The notes under the pieces are model-generated. The model did not search any database, had not been told where the DNA came from, and was given only the letters and a program-made list of their open reading frames with translations. Shown here one piece after another: positions 20,093 to 31,300 of a stretch of 40,080 nucleotides of DNA (position 1 is the first letter of the stretch; every line of letters begins with the position of its first letter). Source of the stretch: Balamuthia mandrillaris (Eukaryota; Discosea; Longamoebia; Balamuthiidae); NCBI GenBank assembly GCA_031835245.1, contig JAVKOQ010000422.1, forward strand, positions 1-40,080, given 5' to 3'. The translations under genes and the position numbers were made by a program.

Positions 20093-20423
20093 CTTCCTTA
20101 CGAATCTCTTTTTTTCAAAAAAAAAAAACCAAGCTGTTCCTTTCACCAAGAAGGCACAAAATCTTCTTGCTTCCTTCCTTCTCCCCCTTTTGAAGCTACG
20201 GAGTTGCCAAAATATAATAGATAAATAAACAACAAACACAAAAAGCTCCTCTTTGTGTGTGCACTACACAACAGCATAGCTATGCCACCTTTTTCAAGAT
20301 AGCTGGTTGCTCGCGCTACTCGTTTCCTCGAACGTTTTTATTGTTTATTCCCGCCAAATTTTTTCCCGCCAATTTCTGGACGTCGACAAAATAGAGACAG
20401 ATTTTGTCGACGCCCGGGTCACA

Positions 20424-22035
20424 TCATTTTTTGTTTGCGGGTTTCCTCTTTCTTGCAGTCGTTGCGTTGGTCTGTTTTTTGGGCATTGTTTTTGCGCCAG
20501 TGCCTTGTCCGGATGAAGAAGAAGCAGCAGCAGCAGCAGCAGAAGGTAATGTCTTTGGTAGAACTATCCGCCTTCTTGTCTGCTCCTGAAAGAACCGAAA
20601 GACAGAGTCCATGGCGGTGCTGCTGGTCATCTCGTGCATTGTGTGACCAGCGCTGACGCACGGGCAATGGCAACCGTTCGGGTCTTCCACCGGCTCATCC
20701 AGAGGAGAAGATGATGCCACCCAGTTCTTGCAGTGACGCTGGAGAAAATGGAGGACAGAGGGAGGCGTCATGTCCGAGGTTGTGTGCACTGAGTCTGTGA
20801 ACGCAACGCCTACCAACCATGGAATAGTTGTTAGACTTTTTCAACAGATCGACGAAGAAAAACACAGAAAGTAAATATGGCAAACCTCGTAACTTGGGCA
20901 ACACCTGAGACTGTCTATCGCTCATGAGGGCAACAGCATGAACGCCACCAAAGCTATGGCTTACGATGAATAACTTGGTAGCGTTGTTGACACCTGGCCA
21001 AAGGATATTATCCCACACGTATAACATATGCATGAATCCATTTTCGTTGTGAGGGATGGCCACTTTATCGCTTGCAGTCGTTACTTTATCGTCTTGTTCT
21101 TCGCCTTCTTCTTCTTCTGGTCGTTTGGTTGTTGGTGTTGTGGGGACACTGTTAAGGTTTGGATTGAGAATGGCAACACCATAGCCCTCGTTTTTTGCTC
21201 GTTCTAAGTAAGGAAGTAATGACCCGGTTTGGAGACTATCACCCAGACAGAGCTTTCTTGACCATTGTCCAGCTCTAATGTACAAATGAAGATACAGGTA
21301 AAATAGTAAAAACGAAAAAGAAATAGAACGAAGAATAAAAAGAACAAAAACAACAACAAGAAGAGCAAGCACATGAACGCAAGAAGGATAACGACAAGCA
21401 CACGAAGTGCGAGAACAAGGTGGAGATTGAAACCTTGCTGGTCCCATGCCGCAAATGAACAGAATGAGCCGGTTGGCGCGTTGCCAATTCTTGCTGAGAA
21501 ATATGTTGCACCGTGGTTCTTGTGGCGTTGCTTTTCCTTCTTTTTCGTATTCCTTTTTATTGGTCGCTTTCTTCTCCTCTTTTTCTTCTTCTTTCTCTTC
21601 TTCTGATCCATGGGAATATTTTTGTGGATGAGTGGGGTTCTGTCTGTAGCATTTGCTACCATAGAGACAAGCAGGCCGTTTTGAAATCTTACGTTTTTTG
21701 TTCGTTCTTCTCTTTCCCTCTTCAACTGCATCCTCTTCTTCCTCTTCTTCCTTATCTGACAGAGGCAACCAGATCTCTTCCAACGGGCCGTACCTCCCAT
21801 CTTCCCTCATCTGTCGCTGAATGTGCTGCACCACCGCCTCCCCCACTGCCTCCATGTCCTCCTTGGTCGTAAAGCTCCACCCGTTTCCGGCGGCCATCTC
21901 ACGCAACCGCCCTTCATCATCAAAGTAGTAGCCCAGCTCCTCCAACAAACTGCAAGTAGCGGGACTCCCCGGTTCTGCTGCTGCACCTCCCGTGTTGTCT
22001 CCTGCTCTGTCCATTCCGTCTCTTTTGTTGCCCAT
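20424..22035 (-). CDS. ARB2A/FAM172A-like protein with a PBZ zinc finger
   Basis: Exons 22035-21434, 21274-20886, 20809-20424; 458 aa. The N-terminus 'LLEELGYYFDDEGRLR' and the body match the FAM172A/ARB2A family, an alpha/beta-hydrolase-like fold: 'RAGQWSRKLC', 'ERAKNEGYGVAILNPN', 'YVWDNILWPGVNNATKLF', the nucleophile elbow 'VSHSFGG', 'VAFTDSVH', 'CKNWVASSSPLDEPV' and 'VSAGHTMHEMTS'. Ser and the final His look catalytic-compatible. A PBZ finger at 119-142 (CLYGSKCYRQNPTHPQKYSH; C-x5-C-x6-H-x5-H) sits in an insert between the N-terminal block and the hydrolase core, flanked by Glu/Lys runs. PBZ fingers bind poly(ADP-ribose). ARB2 relatives act in Argonaute/siRNA heterochromatin in fission yeast, and FAM172A in co-transcriptional regulation. 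Ends in a Lys-rich tail. Confidence 0.88.
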
Positions 22036-22346
22036 ATGTCTACAGAAAAAGCAAAATTTATTGTCGACATGTTCAATTTTTGTCGACGAGCGAAGAGAGG
22101 TCTTTTTATGGCAAGTGCCACCTCTTTTTTGATTGTTGATTGGTGGTTTGAAACTGCAGCCGATCAAGCATCGGGCCCGTTGCTTGTTCTGGCTATGAAT
22201 GAATTCCACGTTCTTTTTTTCTGCTGTGGCCCAACAACAACCCAACGAAATGAATTCTTGCAAGGCAGTTTTAAAACTTTGGTTTCATTTTTATTTCTTT
22301 TCTTTTTTTCACCACCAAGCCTAACAACAACAACAACAACAACAAT
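22036..22346. other. Divergent intergenic region, ARB2A-like / catalase-like
   Basis: 311 bases between two start codons. A (CAA)n run (22326-22345) lies directly before the plus-strand ATG. No clear TATA box is visible. Confidence 0.5.
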
Positions 22347-23795
22347 ATGAAGCTGCATATTGCCATTTGCATGAGCCTCGGGCTGTTCTTGGTGCTGCTT
22401 GCCCTCAGCTCGGCCGTGCCCGTTCCCCCCAACAACGGCGCTTACAACAAGATCGCCATTGAGGAGGAGGAGGAGCTTCTCGGCACTAACTGCTTTGATT
22501 GCGATGACGACAGCAGCGATAGCGACGCCGGCCTCCCCGATAACTACCAACAGAGACCCGCCTCCGAAAAGAGGGGAATCCTCTGGAAGCTCCTGACTCA
22601 GGACAGGACCCCCAGAAACTGGACCGGCGGTTTGGACTCCCTCAAGATGATCCTCGGCTGGAACATGAGCCTCGCCTTCACCGTTGACTCGGACGTGCGT
22701 CCCTACGGACCTCGTGTGGTCCACATCGTGGGCGCCGTCGCCAAGTTCGACTACGTTCCCTCCCCCTTGGCCAAGCAGAACTACACCGGCTTGTTCAAGA
22801 GCGGTGCGGAGGGCATCATCCGTTTGTCCACTGTGAACGAGCCCTCTCCTGGCGGTTGGTTCAGCGGTGCTGGCATCAACCCTGCTTATGCCCTCAAGTT
22901 TTTCATCGGTGTGCTCTCTCTTTCTCTCTCTTCCCCCTCAGTGCTGCTTATAGCCTTTTTTGTTTTTCTTTTGTTGACCAAGTCTTTCTGCAACGAAACT
23001 ACTTTTAGACAAGCAACCCAGCTTCAACTTTGCTGCCATGTATAAGATGACTGGACATGATGGCATGAACCTCTTCGAGCACCCTCTTTGCAACCACGTT
23101 CCCCGTTTCGATTACAACTTTTTGATGGGCCTCCTTGTAAGTAACTCCTCTCTTCTCCGTTTCTTTTTTCCATCCTTGTTCTCTGACTCCGTTTCGCTTC
23201 TTTACAAACAAACAAACAAACGACAGGCCAAAGCTTTCCAGAAGGTCTCCATCTACGAAGGCTTGGTGGGCCTCTCTGGAATGGCCGCCATGCAATCCAA
23301 CGGCAAACGCGTCAACAATCCCAAGTTCCCCCTCAATATCATCGTTCAACCCAACCCTGCCCTCAAGCAAATCTTGGACGGCAACGAGGACAGTGCCGTG
23401 ATGAAGAAGATCTCCGAGCACGTGGGCAAGGACTCTCCTCTTGTTGGAAAGCCCGCTTTCCGCTTGTACGGTCTTAGCGGACCCAACTGGCCTCACAATG
23501 ACACCATCGATTATCTTGGTGACCTCATCCTTCGCAGCGAGTTCACTACCTCTTTGTAAGCTTCCTCTCTATTTGAACTTGCTTCTGTCTCTTTGTTCTT
23601 GCCAAGTTCAGCTCGCACTAACACCGCATTGTGAATGGTAACAGGTGGGGAGACAAGCACCTGGCCTTCGAGCAACAAAAGTTCGACGATGATCTGGCGC
23701 TGAGGCCCGAGTGGAAGCCGTACATCGACGATGACTTTTTGATGTATGAAGGTGTTCCTGACAAGTATGAAGACCACATTCCTACTTGGAACTAA
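22347..23795 (+). CDS. Secreted catalase-superfamily protein
   Basis: Exons 22347-22908, 23009-23136, 23227-23555, 23645-23795; 389 aa. An N-terminal signal peptide (about 1-23, hydrophobic, ending LSSA) and an acidic Asp/Glu/Ser propeptide-like stretch precede the domain. The catalase-like evidence is the ordered set 'RVVHIVGAVAKFDYV' (matching RVVHAKGAGAFGYFE with the distal His), 'YTGLFKSGAEGIIRLST' (F..G....vRfST) and 'NPAYALKFFI' (GFALKF). After that it diverges: 'NLFEHPLCNHVP' replaces the usual NTPVFF block, and I cannot find a clean proximal R-x-F-x-Y heme-Tyr motif. So it may be a heme peroxidase-like relative rather than a true catalase. Potential N-glycosylation sites (NWT, NMS, NYT, NDT) support secretion. 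GC-rich coding sequence. Confidence 0.65.
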
Positions 23796-23962
23796 AGACC
23801 TTGCCTGTTGCATTAAAGCCATTGCTTACTTCTCGAAAGTTAATCTTGGATGTACGTGATTGAACTTCTTCTTGCTTCCTCTTCTTCTTGTTCTTCTTCT
23901 AGTTGTTCTTCTTCTTCTTTGCGGCGAGAGAAAGAAGAGGAGGAACGAAGCCACGATGAAAG

Positions 23963-24073
23963 CTGGCTGACCACTACAGCGACGGAAAGAACGCAGCTGC
24001 AGTGTTTGAGTTTGCGATTGGCCTGTTCCAACAGGCCTATGTATGCCAACTTGTCCAGTCGTTTCAAAACCGA
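23963..24073 (+). other. Open, coding-like segment upstream of the basic protein
   Basis: In frame from an AG at 23961-23962 the segment reads 'LADHYSDGKNAAAVFEF' and on to 'QSFQNR' without a stop. A GT at 24074 and an AG at 24146-24147 would splice it in phase 0 to the next gene. Against this, the intervening GA tract would be a purine-rich intron on the sense strand, opposite to every other intron here. Status unresolved. Confidence 0.3.
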
Positions 24074-24097
24074 GTTTGAGCAAAGTTAAGAGTGTCC

Positions 24098-24101
<4 letters not shown>

Positions 24102-24140
<39 letters not shown>
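24102..24140 (+). repeat. (GA)n before the ATG of the basic protein gene
   Basis: Pure GA on the sense strand ending about 22 bases before ATG 24163, similar to the purine leader of the purple acid phosphatase gene. Confidence 0.95.
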
Positions 24141-24143
<3 letters not shown>

Positions 24144-24162
24144 TAAGCGAGAGAGCCCCGCG

Positions 24163-24876
24163 ATGAAAAAGAAGTGGGACAAAGCCAAATCCAGCTTGGG
24201 ACCCAAGAAGCAAGAGAAGGAGGAGAAGGAGGAGAAGAAGGAGAAGAAGGAGAAGAAGAAGGAGAAGAAAGAGAAGAAGAACAAGGAGGAAGAGGTGCAG
24301 TTGCAGCGAGCTGTGAAACAACTGCAAGTGGACAGAAAAGCGGATGGGTTATTGGTGCGAAGCGAGAGTGGTTTGCGGTTTTTCCAGTTGCAAGAAATGC
24401 CCAAGCCACAAGAGATAGAATACTTCTACTGGAAGCCCTCAGAGGATGCAGCTGCTGCGCCGCCGGTCGACGGCCCCAACAAAGCAAAAAAGAAGCCAGT
24501 CCTTGCAAAGGCCAACTCCACTCTCTCTGCCGACATCCCTCGAGACAAAGACCCCAGAGAACCACAACAACAGCCTAGCGGTCGTCAACGGGCCTCCTCC
24601 GAACGGCGCATCTACAAAAGGAGGATGCCTCTTCCCACCGCCACCACTACCGCCGCCAGCACTACGACAAAGCCATCCTCCGCGAACATCCAGGAGGACA
24701 GCAGCCACGGCGCCGACTCCAAGAAGCCCGCATCGATGCAGGACAGAAGAACAAGGCACAAGAGAGCCAACACGGCGCCGTCGCTTCTTCCTCCGCGTCC
24801 TCAACCTCACCCTCCGCTCCTAGTTGATCTAAACTTTGATGATCAAGATACCCCTCAAGCAAAGAAAGATCATTAG
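24163..24876 (+). CDS. Basic, low-complexity protein of unknown function
   Basis: Single open frame of 237 aa from ATG 24163. It starts 'MKKKWDKAKSSLGPKK', then a Glu/Lys repeat (about 18-45, GAGAAG microsatellite) likely to form a charged helix. A more ordered stretch 'VQLQRAVKQLQVDRKADGLL' and 'LQEMPKPQEIEYFYWKP' follows, then Ser/Thr/Pro/Gln-rich sequence with basic clusters to the end (DLNFDDQD..). I do not recognise a domain. The frame was preferred over two other open frames because it alone has a start codon, hydrophobic spacing and a non-repetitive core. An upstream exon is possible (23963-24073), in which case the Met used here would be internal. Confidence 0.55.
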   Translation: MKKKWDKAKSSLGPKKQEKEEKEEKKEKKEKKKEKKEKKNKEEEVQLQRAVKQLQVDRKADGLLVRSESGLRFFQLQEMPKPQEIEYFYWKPSEDAAAAPPVDGPNKAKKKPVLAKANSTLSADIPRDKDPREPQQQPSGRQRASSERRIYKRRMPLPTATTTAASTTTKPSSANIQEDSSHGADSKKPASMQDRRTRHKRANTAPSLLPPRPQPHPPLLVDLNFDDQDTPQAKKDH

Positions 24877-25315
24877 CTGTCTTTTATGACTCCTCGTGTT
24901 AATTATTATTAAATTTTTCGAAAAATAATTTCTTGAACGCGAAAAAAATAAAAAATAAATTGAGAGAGAAACGGCAAAAGAAAGAAAAGCGTAGCGAAGA
25001 AGAAGAAGCAGAGAAGAGAGGAAAGTGCTTTCCTTCCTTTTGGGATTGCAAGCTGCTTGTTCATTTATTTTGTGGCAACACACGGGGGGAAAAAGAAAGG
25101 TGTAACAGGCATTTAAAAAAAAACCTCGACCGGCACCACTGTCAAGCTTGTAAACTTTTTTTTCTTTTGGTTGGGGTTGGGATTGACCGCCAAAGCCTTT
25201 TTTGTTTAACGTTCGTTACTTCTCCCCCCTTTTTTTTATTTTGTTGACGGATCGATCTTCGTTTTCCGCGGTTTGCTAATAGCGGTGTTGTAAGGAAGAA
25301 GCACAAGCAAACACA
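24877..25315. other. Intergenic region, basic protein / TTRAY2
   Basis: 439 bases; A-rich then T-rich homopolymers. It contains the 3' end of one gene and the promoter of the next. No RNA gene or ORF is supported. Confidence 0.5.
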
Positions 25316-28300
25316 ATGGATATCATTCCCGCTCGTACACTTGAACTGGTGGAACCAGGAGAGGTTACCGCTCTCTGCTTTCATCCGGACCGACCTTCCA
25401 TCTACCTCGCTTTGACGGATCGCATCTTGGGTGAGTTTTTTGTTTTTTGAACCTCTTTATTTGTTTCGGCTGAGTCAAAGTTAACCTTAAATATTTGTTG
25501 TGGTCAGCCTATGACTTGCTTACAAATACGGTTACGGGTAGGGCGAAAGTGGACAGAGGGGCGCGCATCACCCACCTCGTTACTTCCAATGACTACCTCG
25601 TTGCAGCCACCGACGTAAAATTTCCTCTTCTTTATTCTATCCCTCATTTCATGTCCCTCTCTCTCTCTCTCTCTCTCTCCCTCTCTCTCTCTCTCCCTCC
25701 CTCCCTCGCTCTTCTCTCCTTCTTCTCCTCGATCACTTTTGCTCTTTACGGAAACCAATGACTGGACTCTAGGATGGACATATTTACACCTTTGAGGGAG
25801 AGTACGCCAACCCCACTCACGTAGGAGCCATGGGCTTGAGTTGCGTGTTTTCGCCTCCCAAGAGCCCTGAAAAAAGAGCAATTCAAGGCCTTTGCATCAG
25901 TCCTATCATGCCTTGGTTATTTTACAGCAAAGCAATGACTAGAGAGATCAACGGTTCGTCTCAGCGTCTTTATTTCTTTTTTGAAAAATCTTGTTGAATT
26001 TGTTCCTCCTTGCAGTAATCGACTTGCAAGCCAAAACCAAGTCTTCCTGGAAAATGGAAACAAAGAAACCTGTTGCTGCTTTTGCTTGTCACCCGATTCA
26101 GCCACTCTTGGTGCGTCTCGTTATGGTTTCCGCATTTTATGGATGCGAAACTAACGCTACGTTCTCTTTTCTCAATTTTTTCCTAATGTCTCAGGTCGTG
26201 GCAAACACAGATAATCTCATCCGGGTGTGGGACTACAAGAATAAACGCTTAGCCTCTCAATCTGATGGTACCGTTTTTGCAATAAGAAAATCAAAGAGAG
26301 ATGTTTTTTCTCTTTGCGTTTAACCCGTTTTTTCTACGCTTGCAGACTTTGCAGGATTGGCAATGAAAGGAGGACTTATTGGCTCTTCAGTGTGCAAGAT
26401 TTTATTTTATCCAAAGAAAGAAATCCTTATAGCGATTGGCCGCGACGGTCTTATTGTAGTTTGGGAGATTGCCAAAAACAGCACTCTCACTTGTTACGGA
26501 GGGTATGTCATTGCTTTTCAAGTCTTTCATCCCTTATCTCATCATTTTATTGCCTTTCTCATATCCGCTCCATCTCTTCTCTATCCAGGCGAAAGATATC
26601 AACGAAACAAGGCATGATAGAAGGCGCTTTCTTTCATCACACTCTTCCCTTTTTCTCCACAATTAGCACACAAGGAGAACTTCGGTCATGGAAATTGGAC
26701 ATTGCAGCCAAGAAGATTCCTGTTCAACCAGCAGGCTACACTCAACCCTTCAACGCCTTGTCCACTGAGATGGAACGGCGGTTGCAACGCTTGGGTGCTT
26801 TTTCCAAAAACTTTCACCCTCCTTCCTTACGGGCTACCGACGTCATTCTTCATGATGAATTGAACTACATGGCATTTTCTTATGATGTAAGTTCTTTTGT
26901 TCTCTCTCCTCTCCTCTCCTCTCCTCTCCTCTCCTCTCTCTCTCCTCTCTTCCTTCTTCCTCTCTCTCCTCTCCTTCTCCTCTCTCCTTCTCCTCTCCTC
27001 TCCCTCCTCTCCTCCTCTCCTCTCCTCTCCTCTCCTCCTCTCCTCTCCTCTCCTCTCCCTCTCCTCTCCTCTCCTCTCCCTCTCCTCCTCTCCTCTCCCT
27101 CTCCTCTCCTCTCCTCCCTCCCCTCCTCTCTCTCCTCTCCTCTCCTCTCCCTCTCCTCTCCTCTCCTCTCCTCTCCTCTCCTCTCCTCTCTCCTCTCCCT
27201 CTCCCTCCTCTCCTCTCCCTCCTCTCCTCTCCTCTCCTCTCTCTCCTCTCCTCCTCTCCTCCTCTCCTCTCTCCTCTCCCTCTCCTCTCCCTCTCTCCTC
27301 TCCTCTCTCCTCCTCTCCTCTCCTCTCCTCTCCTCTCCTCTCCTCTCCTCTCCTCTCCTCATTTCTCGAGTCAACAAGTTCAGAGTCTCACATATTTTTG
27401 AAAAAAACATACGCAGCTTACAAAACAAGGAACTACTGGAGATCATCTACTTACATCATTTCTCCAACGTAATCACTACGTGGTACATTCTTTGCTCAGT
27501 CACACTGAGCCATTGCTAGTATTACCAAAAGTAGATACGCTGGACGTGCCCCCTCTTTTCTTCCAGGAAGAGAAGTTCGCTTTTGACTACCCTCAGTCTA
27601 AATTCCATTTTGTTGACTCCACCAAAATAATTGTAAGTTAGGCTTGAGAACTTACATCTTTCTTTTGTTTATTTATTTATGTCTCATTCTTCTCTTATTG
27701 TTCATATTATTTTCTCTTTTCTTGCAGTCTCATTCTATCATCGAACGCAACAACCTGCTAGAAGCCGACTTGCCCGAACATGAATTTGATAAGACATGCG
27801 CCCTTCATACCACTCGCTTTCACTACAGCCCTAAACAAAAGCAGTACTTGGTTTTCTACCAAAGCTACTCCATGGTAGACCCTGGATCCTCCAAGAGCTT
27901 GGATCATTTGCTGCTTCCAGACTCTCCTACCTCATCGGGTATTTAATTTTTTTAACCCTTTCTTCTCTTCTAAACTTCTGCTCCTTTCTTGTTTCATATT
28001 CTCAAACAAACTAAAATACAATCCTATCTTAGACTCGGACGTGTCCAAAACGAGCACCAGCACTTTGGAGCCGCGCTCTAACTATTTTTACGCGTTAGTC
28101 TATGGTGGCCCTGATAGAGAAGCAGAGAACATGAGCAATCTGCGCCGAGGACGGGATGGATGTTTTATCGGAGCCACAAATCTGGAATATGTGACTTTGG
28201 CGGAGAACGGAGAGGCCATTACCATTCGAAATATTCCCTCCTCTGAAGTGAAAAATCAGTATGAAATACGGCTTAAAGCTCCCATGAGCAGAATCTTTCA

Positions 28301-31300
28301 CACTCCTTTAAGTGCGTTCTCTCTCTCTCTCTCTCATGCCTAGCATTTCCATTTTGCTTTCTGTTGTTAACAAGCAATATCAAGGTAACGAACGAGCAAT
28401 CTTTTTCTTTGACGAGAATAACTACCAGCTCATATTGTCAATGAACGCTGTCACGGGCTCCAATGCTGTTTCCGAGTTTGCGCCCTGCATTCAGAGCCAA
28501 GAACAGCTGGAGGCTTATCATCGTCATCATCACCACCATAAAAAAGAAAGCAATAACAACAATGATGATGATGTCGAGGATGATGATGAAGCAGAAAATG
28601 CTGCTTCCAAGAAAGTAGCTAACACAAAACCGATATTCAATCCACACAAGCACTTGCTGCAACTCTCACGAGACCAGCGAGAACGTGTTCTGGATGTAAA
28701 GTGGAAGACATATGCTCACTCTGCCAAGTACCATTTGGCCGCCATTCTCACCACAACCTCCATTCGCATCATCTCCGTCACATTGCAAGGGGAGATAGAG
28801 CTGTTGTGCTCTGTTCATGCTCCGCAAGATTATATTCAACTTGACCGGAGTAACGACCGACAGCAACAGAACAACAATCTCTACTTTCATAGCATTTATT
28901 GGGTCGGCAACGCTGTACTGTGCACTACTCCTTCTCATCTTCAGTACGTGACTGCAAATGGAGCGTTACGACCTTTGAGTTCTTTGGAAAATACTGGAGC
29001 TGGTAACTTTGTTGTCTCTTCCCTTCTGTACCTTTTCTTTCTTACACTAAACAACGACAAAACAATACCGAAATATAGTCATAGCTACGGTAATGAACGA
29101 TCGGCTCTTATATGCAACAGCCTACAAGGATCGCACCCAAATCCGAGTGCTGCCAGTCGGCCTCCTCGAACCCCTTTTGTTGGGAGAGGTCTGTCTGCCA
29201 AACCATCTTTTGCCCTCCCAGAGCCATCTGCGGTCTACGTTGGCTCGTTTGGTAGAACGTTTCGACGGACGCCGCATAACCCCCTATTTGGTAGATCAGT
29301 TGGACAAACGAGGATTCCCTGATCTGGCTCTTGCTCTTGTGGAGAAGTCGCCCCGTTTTCAGATCCTTCATAAGCATCATCTAGCGCTGCGTGCTCTGTC
29401 GTTCAGAAAGGCCCTTCAGTTTTTGGTCGATGCTCACAAGACGTGTTCTGGTGGGTTGCGCCCTCCTTGTTGTTTGTTTTGCTTTTCCTGTACTTTTCTA
29501 ATTTCCTTTTCGTCCAGACTATCCCAAATTGAGCTACCAGTCACCATTACACTCCAAGTTCTTGAACCTTGGCAAAATAGCGGTGAGATACGGTCAATTT
29601 AAGGTAGCAGAGCAATGCTACGCCACCGCGAAGGACTTTTACTCTCTGCTCTACATCTACGCTATCAACGGCAATCGCGACAAGATAAAGGCTTTGCAAG
29701 AGCAAGTCAAGAAGGAGGGCAGTCTCGTTTCTTCCTCTGCTTCCTCTCCTGTGGCAGGATCCAAAGGAGGGTTAAGGAAGAACAAAGGCAAAGAGAAGGC
29801 TTTGTTAACAAAGCCATCCAAGCAAGTCACCCTTGATGATAGAAACTGGCAAAAGCTCGACGAGGTCAACACAACATTGTTTACTTTGGAGGATGCTTGT
29901 CAAGTATACTTGGATAATCTCAAGGTAAATATTTATCATTTTCTTTGTTCTCTCGCTTCTTTCTTCGTTTATTTGCTTACTTTTTCGATAATGCAGGAGA
30001 ACGAACGAGTTGAACCATTGGATTGGGCATATGAAACACCTGGCACGAATTCTCACTGGAATATCATGCGCGGTACCACTTCTATTGTTAGGGTACGCAA
30101 GTCAAAGAAGAACAACTACTGCTTTTGATTATTGTACGTAAACAATTACTCATTGCCTATTCGCTCATCAGGTTCGTAAGGAGGATGGAAGCAAAGGATC
30201 GGTTGTTCCTATGCAATTACAAAACGTAAACCAATGGCTCAACTCCAAAGTTGACTGGAACATCCTGTTCATATCTACCACTTACCGTAACTCTGGGCCG
30301 GATACTCAAGAAGCTGGGTACGTTCCCTATCGCTCTTTTCTGTTTCATTTCTTCGTTTTCTGAATCTTCACTCTCACACGCACACATAATAGGGACGGAC
30401 ATGCTGAAGACGGTGTTGTCGGTGAAGGAACTGCCAATTTGGCACCCCCCTCGCGGCTGGACTATATCCGAACAAAATACAAGACCGTCACTGACTCCTC
30501 CTCACCAACTTTACGGCGGTCTCTCTCCGATGAAAACTTACCCAAGTTCAACCCAACATCGACCGAGGAGGTGAGTGACTCTGACAGCGAACCGGACAGC
30601 GAGAGTGAGAGCTTCTCGGAGGCCACGTCGATGGGCGGTCGCAGTGTGGGTGTGGTTGGCACCAACTTCAACGTACTGAGCGAGGACAGCAACGCAGAGG
30701 ACGAGGATGATGATAGCACTAGCAGCAGCACATCTACTCATGGCAAGAAGTTGAGAACGGCCAGCTCTCCTCCCCCTATCAACAATGATGCTTCTGGTTC
30801 AACTTCTCCTCGTCCTGGAACCACTACTCCTGCTTCACCGGAGGAAGAACGAGATGTTTCAGAGAAAGGAGATGCAAGAGAAAAAGAGAGAGAAAGTAAC
30901 AGGGACCATAGCGAAGGAGCAAGTTCAGCAAGATCTAGCACTCGAGATAGGTCTAAAAGGAAACGCCAGAAGGGCCGAACTCGAAGTGCAGCATCCAGCA
31001 TCCTTTCCGTACGTTTTTTTTTTCTTTTCTCCTCGTCGTTCTCTTCTCTAATTCCAGTATTCCTGTTTTTCAAAACAGCTGCGCGAAGATACTTTTGAGG
31101 GCTCATTTACGGACAGGACACAAGATGATGTTGATGAGGACGAGGTGGATGAGGAGGTAAACCAAGACGCCGCCAAGCACGTGTCCTCTGCTGACCACAG
31201 CAAGTTTAGATTCGAGTTGCCAACGCCCCATCTTGGCATCCCTGCTACCGCCGCCATCCCTCCTTTGGGTGTTCCTCGGGTTCGCAAAACGTAAGAAAAC

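Noticed and set aside
24074..24147. The GA tract as an intron of the basic protein gene
   Set aside because: Splice sites and phase fit, but a purine-rich sense-strand intron would contradict all other introns here. Kept only as a low-confidence alternative.
26880..27446. Arg/Glu-rich minus-strand frame over the pyrimidine intron
   Set aside because: Antisense of a simple-sequence intron of TTRAY2; no start context or domain.
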